Source: Petrosia ficiformis (lineage: Eukaryota > Porifera > Demospongiae > Haplosclerida > Petrosiidae). Taken from it: 64,000 nt of DNA. A model generated the notes under the pieces. The model was not told where the DNA came from and ran no database searches. It saw nothing but the letters and a program-made list of their open reading frames with translations. Of this stretch, positions 23,748 through 36,600 are shown in pieces. Position numbers and translations under genes: made by a program. The stretch is taken from positions 250,001 to 314,000 of the forward strand of contig OX345644.1 of the NCBI GenBank assembly GCA_947044365.1. The letters run 5' to 3'. Position 1 is the first letter of the stretch. Every line of letters starts with the position of its first letter.

Positions 23748-24914
23748 TATAATGCATACTTCATAAGTCTCATTATCATAATTATAATCAATCCCCCCTG
23801 TCTCCTCATACTGTATTATCATATCATGTATATATATCATTGTTATTTTAAACTCAAATATAAAATGAAGTTTAATTTTGAACTTTAAACTATCATGACA
23901 GCCGTGCACTTGTAATTGATACAACTTCATTACAAATGTCACTGTTGATATCCATATTATCAAAATGTGTCAGATAATCTGATAGTCAAGTACTCATACA
24001 TCTATGCACCCATGTACATATATAGTGTTCTTACAGCAATGTGTTTATACATACATCGAACTATAGGAGGTCATCAATGTCAAAATGTGTATTATTTTTA
24101 TAAGCCCATCATTGATCATCTTCACTGAACCGTTGAGTCTCACATAGTTAGGATTTCAATCTGAACAAATTTGTTCAGATTGGAACTCTAACTATGTGAG
24201 ACCCAACAGCGAATTTGGTCAATGCTGGGCTCTTAACCAATTCACTACTGTAATTACAAAATGACTACTGAATTATAAAAAAATAGTGTTGCACCTATAC
24301 AGCAACTTGCCTATATGCCTATATTTCATAATCCATATTTCCTATATGCAGATCCGATCCAATATTGTTTGTGTGAAATTGATAGTTGTATTTAGTTTAC
24401 AACTGTTCACACATGGTACAGTGTAATTATTCTATTGTTCGTGTGCTATACATTCAGCCCAATGTACATGTAGTTACAGGCATATTCAGCCTTGGTTGCA
24501 CACATCTTCAGATTGTACTTGTGCAGTTTGACAATAATGTAACCTGCGAAGCCTGAAAAATATTGTGTAAGTTGTATAGGCAATGTATAGCCAATGCAGT
24601 TGCCTATACCAATACTCTGCCTATATCTTTAATATAGACACCTATTCAGATCCCTATACTAGTATAGGTGCAACCCTATAAAAAAACTGTTACAAAAAAC
24701 AGTCTATTTTATAAAAACAGTGTCCTTTTACAAACACACTACCCTCTTAACCAATTTTGGCATTGCTGACTCATTTAATGAACTAAACGTCATCATAATT
24801 GTTTGTGTTGATATAGATCTAGTAAGTATTTGGCTTCTGTTGATTACATATAACCTAATACACATGTGGCTACTGAATACTGCAATAAAACTAGCTCATA
24901 CAATTTCATATATC
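23748..24914. other. Intergenic region between copies B and C
   Basis: It begins with a 3' flank shared with other copies (CATGACAGCC, CTTGTAATTGATA). The end resembles the 5' flanks of D-G (GGCTTCTGTTGATT, GCAATA, AATTTCAT before the ATG). A foldback element lies at 24102-24234. No gene was found. Confidence 0.6.
24102..24234. mobile_element. Long palindrome (foldback element)
   Basis: The core 24132-24207 is a near-perfect 76-bp palindrome centred near 24170, with arms reading GTCTCACATAGTTAG and, towards the centre, AATCTGAACAAA. Outer arms (AGCCCATCATTGATC against its imperfect inverse) extend it to about 133 bp. Confidence 0.7.
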
Positions 24915-27900
24915 ATGGAATACACACTCTTCATTGTGCTGATCCTCTGCTGTACTGGTGTATCATCTCAGGGCAGCAGTGACACAAGATTGTAAGTTAC
25001 TCTTTCCATGAATGTATTAATCTATTTATCTATTAATTCATCTTGCAGAGTATTGAGGTTTGATCTCAGTATCAGTAGTGATTGTAGTAGTAACACAAGA
25101 AATGTATTAACATTAATAATAAGTAGATTCAAAGAATTCCCTGGATCCAGCACCGCTTTAAAGACTAAAATTGTATACACTGGTTAGTCATTAGGCTGGA
25201 ATAGAAAATACAAAGATAAATTATTGCATATCCTATATACACATGATTATGTTATACTTATTACATATAATCATTATACATAAAAGACAATATATGTATA
25301 GATAGATGATTCTAAAGATATAATACTTGTTATAATAGGTAAATAGAAATAAATGAATTACAAGTTTACTATATATGTACAGGTGGTGATGCTACAGAAC
25401 ATACAATAAATATAGGAGAAGTTGGTAATGTGAAATTTAGTTGGATTAATGATGTTTCTATTACACAAACATGTTGCTGGTCTGTTACAAATCCTAGGAT
25501 AATAGAACTGAATGATGAGGATAACCAGGCTAGTGATACTGCCACAGTATTACTTGGAGATATGTGTATATCTGGTACATTCTATGAGTGTACTGATAAT
25601 ACAATATGGTTATGTTCAGGGACACCGCCAGCTACTGCTGAGATAAGATCAAATTCATTCACTCTTGGTGCAAATGCTAGTGATGTCAGTGTCTTTAGGA
25701 ATTGTAGCTCCAATAATAATATTCCATCAACTAATCCTCCAGGACTAATATGTGATATATTAACACCATCCTCATCTTCTTCATCTACACAACAGACCAC
25801 GAGTACATCAATGATCAGTAGTACATCAGCAATCAGTAGTGATACATCACTGATCAGTAGTGATACATCAATAATTAGTAGTACATCAGTGATATCATTT
25901 GTCACTACGCAGTCTCCTTCTCCCTTTAATATTAATTCACAAACTTGTAATAGTGATGGTGACCTGTGGAGTCAGACTCCTGTAGGGACCAATGCAACAG
26001 GTATTGGTGCTTGCTATAAAGGAACAGTAAATGGTGAGTTATTAATCATGATAGGCTGACATTGTGATCATTAATTTACTAGTTTTTAGTTTCTGTACAT
26101 GAAAGCCTGTAGTGTAATACCAAATAAGTGCTCTTTGTATTCTTATCTGTCACTAGTATCTGTCTGTCTAGTATATAATCTATTTAACCTTATATAGAAT
26201 AATTTGATAACATTAATTCCTGTCACACTGTAATATTACAAATCACAAAACTGCTTTTTGTAATATTATATAATTTCTAATTGCTTTTATGTCTTATCAG
26301 TCATTAGTATATAATCTATTAACCTTATATAATAGAACAGTTTGACATATAACATTCCAACTCACATACAACAATATTTACTCTACCCTACCCTACCGTA
26401 CACTACCTGTTGCGTCCTTTCTTGAAATCTATGCACTAGTAGAAGTGTCTATAGGCTGGGTATGACTAAACCCAAACTGCATGCAACTTAACAATGAATG
26501 GAGTAAGGAAGTTCTTGACTCAATTTTCATACAACATGAACATGACTGACTATAACACACAAAACATTAGCATACATGTGATGAGGGCCTCTGGGGCCAG
26601 TAACAGAACAAAGGTAAGTATAACATTAACAAAAATGAGGCTATGAGGGTGAAAAATCATTAAGTATTTAACACATACCAAATACAGAGACTGCATTATA
26701 TAACATAAAATAATTTCAGAGTTTCTCTTAAATAGGACAGTCTGCACACGAACACTACCCTACTCTCCTACACTACCCTACCATACCCTACACTACCCTA
26801 TCATACCCCACCCTACCCTACCCTACACTACCCTACACTACCCTACCCTACCATACCCTACTGTACACTACCCTACCCTCCTACACTACCCTACCATACC
26901 CTACACTACCCTACCATACCCTACCCTACAGTACCCTACACTACCCTACTCTACCCTACCCTACACTACCCTACCATACCCTACCTTACCCTACACTACG
27001 CTACACTACCCTACCCTACCCTACCCTACCCTACCCTACCCTACCCTACCCTAAACTACCCTACCATACCCTACCCTACCCTACCCTACCCTACACCCTA
27101 CCCTACCCTACCCTACTCTACCCTACCCTACCCTACCCTACCATACCCTACCTTACCCTACACTACGCTACACTACCCTACCCTACCCTACCCTACCCTA
27201 CCCTACCCTAAACTACCCTACCATACCCTACCCTACCCTACCCTACCCTACCCTACACCCTACCCTACCCTACCCTACCCTACTCTACCCTACCTTACCC
27301 TACCCTACCCTACCCTACACTACCCTACACTACCCTACACTACCCTACCCTACCATACCCTACTGTACACTACCCTACCCTCCTACACTACCCTACCATA
27401 CCCTACACTACCCTACCATACCCTACCCTACAGTACCCTACACTACCCTACTCTACCCTACCCTACACTACCCTACCATACCCTACCTTACCCTACACTA
27501 CGCTACACTACGCTACACTACCCTACCCTACCCTACCCTACCCTACCCTACCCTAAACTACCCTACCATACCCTACCCTACCCTACCCTACCCTACCCTA
27601 CACCCTACCCTACCCTACCCTACCCTACTCTACCCTACCCTACCCTACCCTACCCTACCCTACACTACCCTACACTACCCTACCCTACCCTACCCTACAC
27701 TACCTTTCATATCTTTCTTCTTTAGCTACCAGAAGATGTACACTATCTGGTGAATGGGATCTTTCATATTGTATTCCTAGTCAAGAGTTCACTAATACAT
27801 TAAATATGGTTAGTATATATAATTCTTTACTATGTGATATTATACTTATATTATTAGATTGAAGAGTCACCAGAGGAAGGGTTGGAGAGTTTGTTGATGA

Positions 27901-30900
27901 TACTCAATCAGCCATCAGACGATGTGATGAACACATTGTCAATATTACTAGATCAATCTGTATTTCTTTTGGAAACTGCTTACCAGATTCAACAGGAGAG
28001 AACTGAAAGTTCTTCTGTGACATTCTTTGAGGTATATATGCATATTTATGTACTCCCATGCATACATATTTACACATTGTCAAACACATGATTACATGCT
28101 CATGTGTTGTAAAATGATGATTTATTTTTCAGATACTGTTAGAAGTTGCAGTTGCAATAATTTCACTCGCTGATACGCAAGACCTAGATGAAGTCAGTAT
28201 GAATAAATCATTGCATATTTAAAACAGGTTTTATAAACTGGTTTTACAGGATATGAGACGCTTGATTGGTAGTCAGTTATTACTGACGTTGGATGAAATT
28301 GCTCTGAATGTTTTTGAACCAAATAATGAAACATATATAACTAGTGAATTCAGTAAGTCAATGAATGGTTACAATGAAACAAATATGATTATAATATGTG
28401 TACCACAGGTCTAATGGTATCAGAATACAACAAAGTACCTACTAACTATGTGACTGGGATATCAATAAATGGAAGTTCCATCATTTTACCTCCCAATGTA
28501 TTTGGTACAGAGATCATTCAACCAGGTATGCATGTATATTGCAAGTAAGAAGCAGCTATATATCTCTCAAGAGAATGGACTATGGTTATCAATCATGTAT
28601 GTATATACATATGCATATATCATACATCATGTGTTTATCATGTGACTATGTCTCACACAGTACGCGTTGCCTCTTTCTACTATCAAAACTTGTCAAACCT
28701 ATTACCACCAAGGAATTCATCATATCAATTGATATCACCTGTAGTGTCTGCTATCACTAACTGTAGCAGTTGTCCCGTAACTGACCTGGAAGAAGATGTT
28801 ATAGTACAGTTTAATATACAGGTATTTCAATAAAGATATAAAGGGAAGGGAAGGAGGTAGTTATCATAAGGAGAGTAAAACCAGTAGAGATACCTCTATG
28901 TATCATTAATTATTGTGTTACATTATTATATCATTATACAGGATGTGTTTGATGATGATGATATTTCTTGTGTATTTTATCAATTTCTGAAGTGAGTATA
29001 TAGTGACAATAATAGCAAGTTATATTATAGTTATCAAATATAATTATGTACATACGTAAATGCATAAGTGCATACATAAATACAGTCATACATACATTAC
29101 GTACATACATAGTACATCCACACATACCTACATATACATACATACATACATATGTGTACTGCATTATTAAGTTATTGATGAATTCATTTTTCTTTAGTCA
29201 AGAAGATAGTCTACCAACAGGACGTTGGAACACTAGTGGTTGTTACTATGAGATATCTGATAATAATATAGTAACATGTAGATGTAATCATTTAACACAC
29301 TTTGCAATTCTACTGAGTCCTGGAGTACAGGTATGTACTTATACATTATATTGTATAATATATACACATGTACACACATTGTATTTCAAATATGCTTAAG
29401 GTCAAAATTAATATTAATGTTTGTCTGTAATATGTATGTATTATCTACGTATGCATGTATATTTGTATGCATGCATGTATATATGTATGTATGTACGATG
29501 TATGTATGCATGCATGTATATATGTATGTATGTATTATCTATGCATGCATGTATATTTGTATGCATGCATGTATATATGTATGTATGTACGATGTATGTA
29601 TGCATGCATGTATATATGTATGTATGTGTTATCTATGCATGCATGTATATTTGTATGTATGCATGTATGTATGTATGTATGTATGTATGTATGCATGTAT
29701 ATTTGTATGCATGCATGTATATATGTATATATGTATTATCTATGTATGATGTATATTTGTATGTATGCATGTATATATGTATGTATGTACGATGTATGTA
29801 TATACGTATGTATATATGTATGTTTGTGTTTACATACATACAGTTTAGTGAGAAGGATCAAGATATCTTAGGTATAATTGGACAAGTACTAGTTCCTATT
29901 TCATTAGTATGTATGGTTCTTATTATACTAACCTATACATGTATGAGGTAAGAATGACATCATTACATTATATTCATTACATTAGGGTTTTCCCCTTCAG
30001 CTCTTTATGGAGTATGCGTAACTATATACACATCATGTTATGTGTGAATCTGATAATAGCACAACTAATATTTATAATAGGAATTGATAAAACTGAGAAT
30101 GTGGTATGTATTAATGTAGATATTGTTACATTGTATACACATATGCATACTACATACATACATGTAATTATACATAGCTATGTACACATGTACATACTTA
30201 CATACGTATGTATAGATATTTTACATACATACATACATGCATACATACGTACATACATACATACATACGTGCATACATACATACATACGTACGTACATAC
30301 ATACATACATGCATATATACATACATACATATACATACACACATACATACATACATACATACATACATACATACGTACGTACATATAAATACATACATAC
30401 ATGCATATATACATACATACATATACATACACACATACATACATACACACACACATACATACATACATACATACATACATACGTACATATAAATACATAC
30501 ATACATACATTCATATGTAACATTATGTTTATATTTGACTAGGCGGTTTGTTCCAGTATATCAGTGATATTGGAGTACATGTTTCTTGTTACTTTCATGT
30601 GGATGTTAATGGAGGGTGTGGTCTTATATGTAGCACTTGTTAAAGTATTTATTAAACATCATAAATACTATATAATAGGATTCACTATTGTTAGTTATGG
30701 TACGTATATATTTAAACTCCACCCATTAATAACTATGAATATTGTTATGTATTCTTACAGCTGTACCTTTTGTGTATATGGTGATAATTGTACCAATAGG
30801 ATTCCTGGTGGGAGTCAATGATATCCCCGGACACACCCACTATTTATATTATGATCAGGACAACAAGTTGATTGCGTCAGTCACACACACACACATTATA

Positions 30901-32093
30901 ATTATATAGTACACATGTATTTATTATTATATTCATGTTTAGTTGTTGGTTGAATTATAAGACTGGATTTATATGGTCATTTATAGTTCCAGTGATTATT
31001 ATATTAATAGTGAGTTGGTTTAGCTAAAGAAGGAATGAAAGATAATTAATTTATTCTATTATTAATAAACAGGTAAACATTGGTTTTTTCATAATGGCCA
31101 TTGTTATTATGAGAAAACATGAAAAGAAACTGACAACTAAAACCAAACTGGCTGCCACAAGGTTTGATAAATCATTTTATATAGTAGTACATGTACAGAT
31201 ACATAATATATCATCTATTTATCCAGACATTATCTGAAAGCTTCTATTTCTCTCACTCTTGTAATGGGAATTGCATGGTTAGCTAATCTCATTGTATTCT
31301 TGGAGGAACTTGTTGCAGTGGCTTACATCATGACTATATTCATAGCTGGACAAGGAATTCTCTTATTCATTATATTGGTGCCACTATCAAAACATGTACG
31401 TATGTATATACGATGTTGTATGTGTGAATATATTTATGTATGTATATAAATATGGATCAAAGTACATATTAAGTACATGTATAAATTTGCATGTAATATA
31501 CTTGCATATGTATGTATATACTGTAACATTTGTATATATATATATATCATGTATATACATACATACGTATGTTCATTTTGTAGGTGAGAGAGGCATATTT
31601 GAAGTTTTGGCATAACAAACAGTCACAATATGTGTTTCTTAGTAAAATTTCATTCAGTACTAATTCATCATTTTTCAGTACTTCATCAGTAAGTCATATG
31701 AAAATCACATGACACATGTTTATGCATACAAACACACATGTACAGAATTCAAATAAAGCTAACAAGAATCACAATTCTCCCAATAATATGTATGGAGGAG
31801 GACCTGTATTGGGAACATTTGGTAATAATGAAGAAGATGCTGTTAAGAATATATACGATGTGCCTACTAATAGAGATACTATTGAGAGTGTATATGACAC
31901 ACCTACTAATGTAGATACCATTGAAAGTGTATATGAAATGCTTACTAATGAAGATACCACGCTTACTAATGGAAATACCATTGAGAATATATGTTATGAA
32001 CTGGGCCCGATAAAGAAACCTACTAACAGTTTTGACTCTTCAATTACTATTGAAAAAGATAACACAGTAGACTTTGAGAGGAAGAAGATATAA
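24915..32093 (+). CDS. Adhesion GPCR, copy C (Tyr-repeat tail)
   Basis: Twenty exons, 999 codons: 24915-24991, 25049-25182, 25383-26033, 27726-27808, 27858-28031, 28133-28192, 28250-28352, 28409-28525, 28661-28821, 28942-28991, 29198-29330, 29844-29947, 30001-30103, 30543-30699, 30761-30875, 30943-31009, 31073-31161, 31227-31395, 31584-31688, 31746-32093. The signal peptide is MEYTLFIVLILCCTGVSSQ. Exon 3 has TQTCCWSV, one unexpanded STNPPGL unit, then a short Ser/Thr stalk. HormR: LWSQTPVGTN, GACYKGTVNG, TRRC, GEWDLSYC. GAIN and GPS are intact. The 7TM part is nearly identical to A. The tail has a 13-residue Tyr repeat with IYDVP, VYDTP and VYEML, then ICYELGPIKK. YDxP is the classic Crk/Nck SH2 docking motif. 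Intron 3 holds about 1 kb of CCCTA repeats. Confidence 0.83.
26743..27710. repeat. (CCCTA)n minisatellite in copy C intron 3
   Basis: Nearly 970 bp of CCCTA pentamers with variants ACTAC, CCATA, CTTAC and AACTA. Variants recur in the same order (for example CCTTACCCTACACTACGCTA near 26983, 27151 and 27485), which suggests a higher-order period of about 168 bp. It ends just before the exon 4 acceptor at 27725. Confidence 0.9.
29425..29835. repeat. Higher-order (GTAT)n repeat in copy C intron 11
   Basis: GTAT repeats are arranged in longer units marked by TATTATCTATGCATGCATG and GTACGATGTATGTATGCATG. It lies between the GPS exon and the TM1 exon. Confidence 0.85.
30220..30515. repeat. (CATA)n repeat in copy C intron 13
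   Basis: About 300 bp of CATA repeats. A block near 30280-30380 recurs almost unchanged at about 30380-30490. It lies between the TM2 and TM3 exons. Confidence 0.85.
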
Positions 32094-32466
32094 TTCACTG
32101 TTTCATTCACAATAGAATACATAAATGTAATCTACCGCTGTATAAAACTGTTGTTTGTGTATGTACGTATGATATGTAATGGTAAACAATATATGTATTT
32201 TAAGCATGCCAGATTAAGGGATGCTTAATAGTTTCAGTTCCCCTTCATACTGTATTATGTATAACATCATATGATGTATAGTTATTACTATAAGTATTTC
32301 AACTTTAACTCATGCAATCTTGAACTTTGAACTATCATGACAGCTGGATACTTTAATCAATATCATTCTTGAATGGTAGTAAAGAATTTCACAACTCCTT
32401 TTAAAGTCACTGTTGATATATCATATGTACATTTTATCTATAATATCACAATGTATCAGATAATGA

Positions 32467-32812
32467 TAGGGTAGGGTAGGGTAGGGTAAGGTAGGGTAGG
32501 GTACTTTAGAGTAGTGTAGGGTAGGGTAAGGTAGGGTAAGGTAGGATAGGGTAGTGTAGGGTAGGGTACTTTAGAGTAGTGTAGGGTAGGGTAAGGTAGG
32601 GTAGGATAGAGGAGGGTATGGTAGGCTAGGGTATGGTAGGCTAGGGTAGGGTAGGGTAGGGTAGGGTAGAGTAGGGTAGGGTAGGGTAGGGTATGGTAGG
32701 GCAGTAGGGTAAAGTTAGGGTATGATAGGATAGGGTATGGTATGGTAGAGTAGGGTATGATAGGGTAGGGGTAGGGTAGGGGTAGGGTAGGGTAGGGTAG
32801 GGTACTAGAGTT
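32467..32812. repeat. (TAGGG)n minisatellite downstream of copy C
   Basis: The same pentamer as in intron 3 of C and D, but in the opposite orientation (GGGTA on the plus strand). It lies in the C-D intergenic space. Confidence 0.88.
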
Positions 32813-33060
32813 AATTAAATTATTTATTCTGCTTCTTCGTACATCAATTAGACCGTATAAGGAAATTGAAACTGCAATTATTGGATTATAATTAAATAAT
32901 AATTAGTATAAAAACATGTACATTGTTTGTCACAATGCAGTCATAACAACATACCATGATCAATTAAATTACAATTTCCATTTACCCTGAATTAGTTGTT
33001 TTAACAATTTTATTTTTGCAGTGTGTGAAATGAGTAAGTAGGTAGGGTAGTAATGTAAGG
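32813..33060. mobile_element. Truncated MITE-family fragment
   Basis: It matches most of the element at 45671-45951 (TTATTCTGCTTCTT, GTATAAG, AATTACAATTTCCAT) but lacks clear terminal inverted repeats at both ends. Confidence 0.45.
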
Positions 33061-33345
33061 TACTTTTTCTTTTAATTTAAACTCCATTTTTTTAGCGCCT
33101 AAATCTGAATGTCCCTCACTCCCACTCTTCTATATACTTTTCTTAAATCCTTCATCCCCAATGCACCTTCTTTAGAACTCCCTTCCTCTGTCAAAGATTT
33201 TAACTCTGTTAGACAATTTAAAACTGGATTATGAATTACATGCACCTGACTCTTTAGTTTATCACTATTTAGATACTCTTCATATTAGCCATCAGCTGTT
33301 AAGTATTACTTGTGTTTCAAAAATAATAATAATAATAATAATTAC
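33061..33345 (+). mobile_element. LINE 3' end with (AAT)n tail
   Basis: Almost identical to 54082-54380, the 3' end of the RT-bearing element there: ATCTGAATGTCCCTCACT, then CTCTGTTAGACAATTTAAA, ending in AATAATAATAAT. A 5' truncation and a microsatellite tail are typical of CR1/L2/RTE-type LINEs. Confidence 0.6.
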
Positions 33346-33402
33346 GAGTTCCTTAGTAAACTCTTATTTAGTACTAGATCATCAACTATCAGTGGTGAAT
33401 CA
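33346..33402 (+). pseudogene. Receptor exon-19 relic
   Basis: The sequence reads EFLSKLLFSTRSSTISGES followed by the donor GTGAGTCACATGAC, as in exon 19 of copies A and B. It is preceded directly by the LINE tail. The same junction occurs before copies F and G. Confidence 0.75.
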
Positions 33403-33605
33403 GTGAGTCACATGACATTTTTGAAAGGTAGTAAAGAATTTTAAAACTCACTTAAAAAGGTACCAATTACATGGTATTATTACACACTCTACACAACATG
33501 TAGTCGGCTTCTGTTGATTGTATGTGTAACCTGGTATGTATGTAACTATGAATCCTGCAATAGAAAAAGAATAACAGTTCATAGAATTTCATTATTTCAT
33601 ATAAC

Positions 33606-36600
33606 ATGGAATACACACTCTTCATAGTGCTGATCCTTTGCTGTACTGGTGTATCATCTCAGCCCAACACAAGATTGTAAGTTACTCTTTCCATGAATGT
33701 ATTAATCTATTTATCTATTCATTCATCTTGCAGAGTATTGAGGTTTGATCTCAGTATCAGTAGTGATTGTAGTAGTAACACAAGAAATGTATTAACATTA
33801 ATAATAAAAGAATTCCCTGGATCCAGCACCGCTTTAAAGATATACACTGGTTAGTCATTAGGCTGGAATAGAAAATACAAAGATAAATTATTGCATATCC
33901 TATATACACATGATTATGTTATACTTATTACATATAATCATTATACATAAAAGACAATATATGTATAGATAGATGATTCTAAAGATATAATACTTGTTAT
34001 AATAGGTAAATAGAAATAAATGAATTACAAGTTTACTATATATGTACAGGTGGTGATGCTACAGAACATACAATAAATATAGGAGAAGTTGGTAATGTGA
34101 AATTTAGTTGGATTAATGATGTTTCTATTACACAAACATGTTGCTGGTCTGTTACAAATCCTAGGATAATAGAACTGAATGATGAGGGTAACCAGGCTAG
34201 TGATACTGCCACAGTATTACTTGGAGATATGTGTATATCTGGTACATCATATGAGTGTACAGATAATACAATATGGTTGTGTTCAGAGAGTTCATTGTCT
34301 CAAACACCACCACCTACTGTTGAGTTAAGATCAAACGTATTCACTCTTGATGCAAGTGCTAGTGATGTCAGTGTCTTTAGCAATTGTAGCTCCAATAATA
34401 ATATTCCATCAACTAATCCTCCAGGACTAATATCATGTGATATATTAACACCATCCTCTAATACTATTTCATCAACTAATCCTTCAGGACTAATGTCAAG
34501 TGATATACTAACACCATCCTCTAATATTATTTCATCAACTAATCCTTCAGGACTAATGTCAAGTGATATACTAACGCCATCCTCTAATATTATTTCATCA
34601 ACTAATCCATCAGGACTAATGTCAAATGATATACTAACACCATCCTCTAATATTATTTCATCAACTAATCCTTCAGGACTAATGTCAAGTGATATACTAA
34701 CGCCATCCTCTAATATTATTTCATCAACTAATCCATCAGGACTAATGTCAAATGATATACTAACACCATCCTCTAATATTATTTCATCAACTAATCCTTC
34801 AGGACTAATGTCAAGTGATATACTAACGCCATCCTCTAATATTATTTCATCAACTAATCCTTCAGGACTAATGTCAAGTGATATACTAACACCATCCTCT
34901 AATATTATTTCATCAACTAATCCTTCAGGACTAATGTCAAGTGATATACTAACACCATCCTCTAATATTATTTCATCAACTAATCCTTCGGGACTAATAT
35001 TAAGTGATATAGTAACATCATCCTCTAATATTATTTCATCAACTAATCCTTTGGGACTAAAGTCAAGTGATATATTAACACCATTTTTTAATATTATTTC
35101 ATCAACTAATCCTTTGGAACTAATGTCAAGTGATATATTTATATTAATGCCATCCTCTAATATTATTTCATCAACTAATCCTTCGGGACTAATGTCAAGT
35201 GATATAGTAACACCGTCATCATCTTCTACTTCCTCTACACAAAAGACCTCAACAATCAGTAGTGATACATCAACGATTAGTAGTACATCAGCAATCAGTA
35301 GTGAAACATCAATGATCAGTAGTACATCAGTGATATCATTTGTCACTACGCAGTCTCCTTCTCCCTCTAATATTAATTTACTAACTTGTAATAGTGATGG
35401 TGACCTGTGGAGTCAGACTCCTGTAGGGACCAATGTAACAGGTATTGGTGCTTGCTATAAAGAAACAGTAAATGGTGAGTTGTTAATCATGGCAGACAGA
35501 AACACAGTGTGACATTGAGTTTCTGTACATGTAAGCCTGTAGTGTAATATTACATACCAAACGAATCACAAAACTGCTCTTTGTAATAATTATTATATAA
35601 TTTCTATTAGCCTTTTATGTTTTATCAGTCATTAGTATATAATCTATTTAACCTTATATAATAGAATAGTTTGACATATATAACATTCCAACTCCCATAC
35701 AACAACTTCATACCCTACCTCTACCCTACCTTACTCTAAACTACCCTATCCTACCCTACCCTACCCTACTCTACCATACACTACACTACCCTACCCTACC
35801 CTACCCTACACTACCCTACCCTACCCTACACTACCCTACACTACCCTACCCTACCCTACACTACCCTACCCTACCCTACCCTACCCTATCCTACCCTACC
35901 CTACCCTACCCCTACCCTACCCTACCCTACCCTACACTACCCTACACTACCCTACCCTACCCTACCCTACCCTACCCTATCCTACCCTACACTACCCTAC
36001 CCTACCCTACCCTACACTACCCTACACTACCCTACCCTACCCTACACTACCCTACCCTACCCTAGCCTACCCTACCCTACCCTATCCTACCCTAGCCTAC
36101 CCTACTCTACCCTACCCTTAAGCTTCCTCTTTTTTTCCTTTAGCTACCAGAAGATGCACACTATCTGGTGAATGGGATCCTTCATATTGTATTCCTAGTC
36201 AAGAGTTCACTGATACATTAAATATGGTTAGTATATATAATTCTTTACTATGTGATATTATACTTATATTATTAGATTGAAGAGTCACCAGAGGAAGGGT
36301 TGGAGAGTTTGTTGGTGATACTCAATCAGCATTCAGACGATGTGATGAACACATTGCCAATATCACTAGATCAATCTGTATTTCTTTTGGAAACTGCTTA
36401 CCAGGTTCAACAGGAGAGAACTGAAAGTTCTTCTGTGACATTCTCTGAGGTACATGCATATGAATGTATTGTATGCATGTACATACATATATGACAGAAC
36501 AGATTGGACCTGTATATACCCCCAGCTTCAAAAGTATTATTTTTATATTGATATAACATCCATTCCAACAGCTCTGTCCCCCCAACTAAAATACCTCCCT

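Noticed and set aside
26743..27710. CCCTA array as an interstitial telomere
   Set aside because: The unit is a pentamer, CCCTA, not CCCTAA. Its position in the same intron of several paralogues shows it is a local minisatellite.
34300..35346. Long minus-strand open frame (348 codons) over the copy D stalk, with similar ones at 42871-43512, 51248-52039 and 55246-55836
   Set aside because: These mirror the sense coding minisatellites. They have no start context, introns or domain, and their length tracks repeat number in the sense strand.
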